Assembly: GCA_963716925.1 (NCBI GenBank)
Contig: CAVQUX010000017.1
Location: forward strand, 1-18,702
DNA length: 18,702 nt
Source of the DNA: DAISKN01 sp963716925
GTDB taxonomy: Bacteria > Acidobacteriota > Vicinamibacteria > Marinacidobacterales > SMYC01
Direction of reading: 5' to 3'
Part shown: positions 15,112 to 18,702 of the stretch, in pieces
Layout of the letters: each line of letters starts with the position of its first letter
How positions within the stretch are numbered: position 1 is the first letter of the stretch
Notes under the pieces: model-generated
The model's database searches: none
Seen by the model: the letters and a program-made list of their open reading frames with translations, nothing else
Told to the model about the DNA's origin: nothing
Translations under genes and position numbers: made by a program

Positions 15112-16782
15112 ATGGTCAGGGAAAAGGGGACGGGGGGCGCCCGGTTTCATCGGTTCGTCGCGCGCGTCTCGATCGCGGGAATCGTCGGCCTCATCGGCAC
15201 TCGCGCCCTGTACTACGCCGTCGACTCCCTGCCGCCGGCGGCCGACGAAGCCTTCCGTAACCTCCTCCGTCTCGATCTGCTCCTCAGCTTCGTCCTGGGG
15301 ATCGCGGGAGCGGCGATCGGGGCGCTCACTTTGCCCGTCGCGCTCGCCCTCCTCCTCGTTCGGCCCCGGAGCCTCGTAGCCCGGGAGGGCGGTGCCTGGA
15401 CGGCCAGGCCGTGGCTCCGGTCGCTCGCGTGGGCGCTCCTCTTCTGCGAAACCTGGGTTCTGGACCTGAACCCCGATCTCGCCGCCCTCGGGGCCCTCTC
15501 GCTCCTGCTCGGGGCCCTGCTTGCGGGGCTCTCGCGATCCCGTGCGGGAGTCGCTCGCCCGTGGCTCGGCACCGCAGCCTGGGTCGGCTTCGCCGCCGGC
15601 GCGCTCGTCCTGGCGCGGGACTCCGCCGACCGGGCGGGCACGATCGTCTGGCTGCTCTTGCTTCTGGGGATCCACCTCTCGCGCGGAAAGGTGGCGGGGC
15701 GCGACCTCGCCTGGCTCGCCCCCGCTTCGCTCGCGGCGGTCCAGCTCGGAGTCGCCGCGCTCCCGCTGGTCGCTCCCATGCACGGCGGCCAGCTCCTGGC
15801 CCCCGGCATGGCCTACAGCTTCTGCGAAGCCCCCGACCGCCATCGCCTCTACGCCGTCGTTCCCGAATGCCGGGCGGACCGCTTCGGCAAGGATCTCGAG
15901 GCCTGCCGCGATGGCTACCTGGAGGAGTTCGATACCCGGGATCTATCGAACGTGCGCGTGCACCGCTTCTTCGACGAGGAGTTCTATGGACGCATGGAGC
16001 AGGTCGCCTGTATCGGCGACTCGCTCCAGATCGGGATGGAGAATACCGTCCTCGACGGCGAGTTCAGGAGAGAGCACGTCATCGAGCTTCCCATGGACCA
16101 GCCCGAGCTCGTCAATCGCAATCCCCTCCGTGGGCGCGGCGGGGCGCGCGTGGTTCACGACGAGGCGGCCTCCCGGCTCTATTACATCACCGCTTTCTCC
16201 AGCGCCTTCCGTCGACTCGACCTCGGCAGCGGCGAGGTCGAGTCCGTGCTCGAGAAAGCTCCCTTCGCCCGCGGGAGCACGAGCGCCGCACTTCACCGGG
16301 GCCGGGGGAGCCTCCTGGTCCTGGGCACGGGAACCGAACCGGTGGGAGAGTTCGACCTCGAAACGCTCGAGCTCAGGCGTCGCTACCCGCAGACGCTCGG
16401 GGTGGAGATCGCCGTGGACGAGCAGAAGGGCCGGCTCCTCGTCTCGGGCTTCTGGGGCCTCGAGGTCTACGACCTGGCGACGGGAAACAGAGTCGCCCGC
16501 CGCCGGCTGGGGTTCGTCGGACGGCAGGCGGCGGTCGCGCCCTCCGCCGGTCTGGTCTTCGTCCCCACTTTCTTCGAGGGCAAGATCCGCGTCTACGATC
16601 GCGAAAGCCTGGAGCTCCTGGGGAAGATTCCGATTGGCATGTACGTACGCTACCCCCTCGTTTCGGCGGACGGAAAGCGCTTCTTTGCCTCATCCCTGAC
16701 GGCCCACTACTACTGGGATCTGCCCCGGCTGGAGGCGGCCTTCGAAGAACGCTCCGTCCTTGCCCGCTTCTTCGCGCGATGA
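15112..16782 (+). CDS. Membrane protein with C-terminal beta-propeller domain
   Basis: A 556-residue protein I cannot assign to a named family. Six or seven hydrophobic segments fill residues 17-222 (clear ones near 17-37, 53-84, 122-141, 151-167, 176-190, 200-222). From about 233 to 540 there are repeated blade-like units typical of YVTN/quinoprotein-like propellers: RLYYITAFSSAFRRLDLGSG, SLLVLGTGTEPVGEFDLETL, RLLVSGFWGLEVYDLATG, LVFVPTFFEGKIRVYDRESL and KRFFASSLTAHYYWDL. Cys238, Cys253, Cys265 and Cys300 cluster at the front of the propeller and could form disulfides if it is external. It starts 55 bases after the second radical SAM gene, so it probably ends the same transcription unit. The ribosome site is weak. 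A scaffold, sensor or ligand-binding role at the membrane is inference. Confidence 0.78.
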   Translation: MVREKGTGGARFHRFVARVSIAGIVGLIGTRALYYAVDSLPPAADEAFRNLLRLDLLLSFVLGIAGAAIGALTLPVALALLLVRPRSLVAREGGAWTARPWLRSLAWALLFCETWVLDLNPDLAALGALSLLLGALLAGLSRSRAGVARPWLGTAAWVGFAAGALVLARDSADRAGTIVWLLLLLGIHLSRGKVAGRDLAWLAPASLAAVQLGVAALPLVAPMHGGQLLAPGMAYSFCEAPDRHRLYAVVPECRADRFGKDLEACRDGYLEEFDTRDLSNVRVHRFFDEEFYGRMEQVACIGDSLQIGMENTVLDGEFRREHVIELPMDQPELVNRNPLRGRGGARVVHDEAASRLYYITAFSSAFRRLDLGSGEVESVLEKAPFARGSTSAALHRGRGSLLVLGTGTEPVGEFDLETLELRRRYPQTLGVEIAVDEQKGRLLVSGFWGLEVYDLATGNRVARRRLGFVGRQAAVAPSAGLVFVPTFFEGKIRVYDRESLELLGKIPIGMYVRYPLVSADGKRFFASSLTAHYYWDLPRLEAAFEERSVLARFFAR

Positions 16783-16923
16783 CCTGGCCCGGCCTGCCGT
16801 GCTTCCGGGCTGCGAGCCGCTTCGCGCGATCGTGACTGTCTGCGAATCTCCGCCCGGGTCTGTCTGGGCGAACGCCGAAGCGGGCCAGGAGAGGAACATG
16901 ACCGTCGCGGCGAGCAGTTTCAT
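16690..16923 (-). pseudogene. 5' remnant of an exported cupin-family protein gene
   Basis: The ATG at 16923 has AAGGA five bases upstream and opens with a clean Sec signal (MKLLAATVMFLSWPASAFAQ). The mature start DSQTVTIARSGSQPGS matches the N terminus usual in exported cupins of the mandelonitrile-lyase/CMD-associated type (TVTI.R.GSQP). Similarity stops there, near 16800. The frame then runs antisense through the end of the propeller gene to 16690, and no cupin metal-binding histidines follow. The gene has therefore lost its 3' part. It lies 13 bases after the alpha/beta hydrolase gene on the same strand and was probably its operon partner. A functional 77-residue protein is unlikely. Confidence 0.55.
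16770..16830 (+). repeat. Pair of 11-base direct repeats flanking a gene junction
   Basis: CTTCGCGCGAT occurs at 16770-16780 and again at 16820-16830. The first copy lies in the last codons of the propeller gene and the second lies in the cupin remnant. The space between them contains the point where cupin similarity ends. This may be the trace of a short-homology recombination, or chance in GC-rich DNA. Confidence 0.5.
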
Positions 16924-16936
16924 TGCGATCCTTTCG

Positions 16937-18013
<1,077 letters not shown>

Positions 18014-18049
18014 ATCCCCGTGCTCCTCCCCGTTCGACGGCTGCTCGGA

Positions 18050-18167
18050 TTACCGAAATCGCCTGTCGTCATCGACCGCTGGGCCGTAGCCGAAGCCAAA
18101 TTCCCATGAAGCCGAACCCGATGGCCGAAAGCGCCAAGCCGCTCTTGCCGAGTTCTCGCGTCTGCAT
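18050..18167 (-). pseudogene. Aldo/keto reductase 5' remnant with frameshift
   Basis: From the ATG at 18167 (GAGGG four bases upstream) the protein begins MQTRELGKSGLALSAIGFG, the standard N terminus of aldo/keto reductases. The in-frame continuation IWLRLRPSGR stops at 18069. Skipping one base restores MGFGFGYGPAVDDDRR, which matches the family's MGMSFGYGPA segment, before a stop at 18050. Nothing of the remaining 300 or so residues of a reductase is present; the ribosome site of the alpha/beta hydrolase follows. The gene is thus both frameshifted and truncated. Confidence 0.65.
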
Positions 18168-18377
18168 TGTTCCCTCATGTTGGAGGCCGCCGGCTGCCCG
18201 CTGGAAGCAAAGTCCCACTATAGGCGACTGAGCGCCGAACCACTGACTATCCCATCGACACCGAGGGGCTACCGCGCCGGACAATAGGAACGCTTCCGCG
18301 GATTCGAACGGGACGGCCTCGTATCCGACCGATTCCAGAACGGCCTGGTCGTTTCGCCGAAAAACGGAGCACCGGAG
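18168..18377. other. Divergent intergenic region before the AbiEi-like gene
   Basis: About 210 bases between the minus-strand remnant unit and the plus-strand gene running off the window. It should hold promoters for both directions. I see no clear -35/-10 pair, operator palindrome or small gene here. The plus-strand frame of the right-hand gene is open back to a TAG at 18285 but has no good start codon before 18378. Confidence 0.35.
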
Positions 18378-18702
18378 ATGCGAATCGAAATCCGGCTGCC
18401 GGGAGGAAAGCCCTATCGACTCGACCTCGCATGGTTGCCAGAAGGATGGCCGAGCGACGTGAAGAATGCTCTCGGGCAATTCACCCATTCGCCTCGTCAT
18501 CCTCTCGTTGTCGTGACCCCTTCGTTGTCTCCAGAGGCCATCGAGGTGCTTCCGGAGCGAGGCGTCAACTGGGTAGACGAGCTCGGGAACGTGAGACTCG
18601 TCGTTCCGCCCGGACTCGCGCTGCTTGAGTCCGCTCCTCCCGCTCGTAGCCGCACTCTGCGGCCCGGCGCGGCTGTACGCGGATTTGGGACGAGAAGGGC
18701 CG
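18378..18702 (+). CDS. AbiEi-like winged-helix antitoxin/regulator, 3' end outside window
   Basis: An open frame from ATG 18378 reaches the right edge with at least 108 codons. After MRIEIRLPGGKPYRLDLAW comes PLVVVTPSLSPEAIEVLPER, then GVNWVDELGNVRLVVPPGLAL. The pattern 'LVV..P.lsP.a...L...GV...D..GN..L..pgL' is the one seen in AbiEi-type antitoxins of type IV toxin-antitoxin systems and related winged-helix regulators. A GGAG lies about eight bases before the ATG. The HTH part and any toxin partner (AbiEii-like nucleotidyltransferase) would lie beyond the window. The start may be further upstream if a non-standard start is used. Assignment by motif impression only. Confidence 0.45.
   Translation, partial: MRIEIRLPGGKPYRLDLAWLPEGWPSDVKNALGQFTHSPRHPLVVVTPSLSPEAIEVLPERGVNWVDELGNVRLVVPPGLALLESAPPARSRTLRPGAAVRGFGTRRA

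Noticed and set aside
16787..16810. GCCCGG/CCGGGC inverted repeat after the propeller gene as a terminator
   Set aside because: Six-base stem with a 12-base loop and no T-run; common by chance in this base composition.

Overview
The window is GC-rich bacterial DNA with dense genes and strongly GC-biased third codon positions. Gene content points to a Gram-negative-type soil or sediment bacterium, perhaps Acidobacteriota or a similar high-GC phylum: a DGPF/YCII protein, a DUF3237 protein, exported YtcJ-type amidohydrolases, one of them a lipoprotein, and exported hydrolases. The phylum is an inference only. I saw no rRNA, tRNA, CRISPR array or intact insertion sequence.

Layout. (1) Positions 1-7630 are a patchwork of small-molecule metabolism: a 5'-cut and frameshifted DGPF gene (+), a two-gene minus-strand unit (exported amidohydrolase, then DUF3237 protein), a divergent MFS anion/solute transporter (+), a 39-codon signal-peptide remnant, a decayed IS91-like transposase scrap, and a minus-strand unit of a small exported ORF, a metallo-beta-lactamase-fold hydrolase and a lipoprotein amidohydrolase. 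(2) Positions 7929-16782 hold six same-strand genes, several overlapping: a GT-C-like membrane protein with a large soluble tail, a polyprenyl-phosphate sugar synthase-like GT2 (single-base frameshift), a B12-type radical SAM protein, a class I methyltransferase, a second B12-type radical SAM protein, and a multi-pass membrane protein with a C-terminal beta-propeller. This is the most novel part and looks like one pathway that builds and modifies a membrane-linked glycan or lipid. (3) Positions 16783-18167 (minus) hold an exported alpha/beta hydrolase between two broken genes, an aldo/keto reductase remnant upstream and a cupin remnant downstream. The cupin remnant is cut at the very end of the six-gene block, so one edge of that block looks like a recombination joint. 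(4) A plus-strand gene resembling AbiEi-type winged-helix antitoxins runs off the right end.

How the parts may work together. The two amidohydrolases, the MBL hydrolase and the MFS carrier would fit extracytoplasmic hydrolysis of amides, lactones or esters followed by uptake, but no substrate can be named. In the six-gene block the GT2 would load a sugar on a polyprenyl phosphate, the GT-C protein would transfer it outside the membrane, and the radical SAM and methyltransferase proteins would modify the lipid or sugar. That is inference from family roles and gene order. Several genes carry single-base frameshifts and there are several 5' gene remnants, so either the region is decaying and recombining or the assembly has indel errors.
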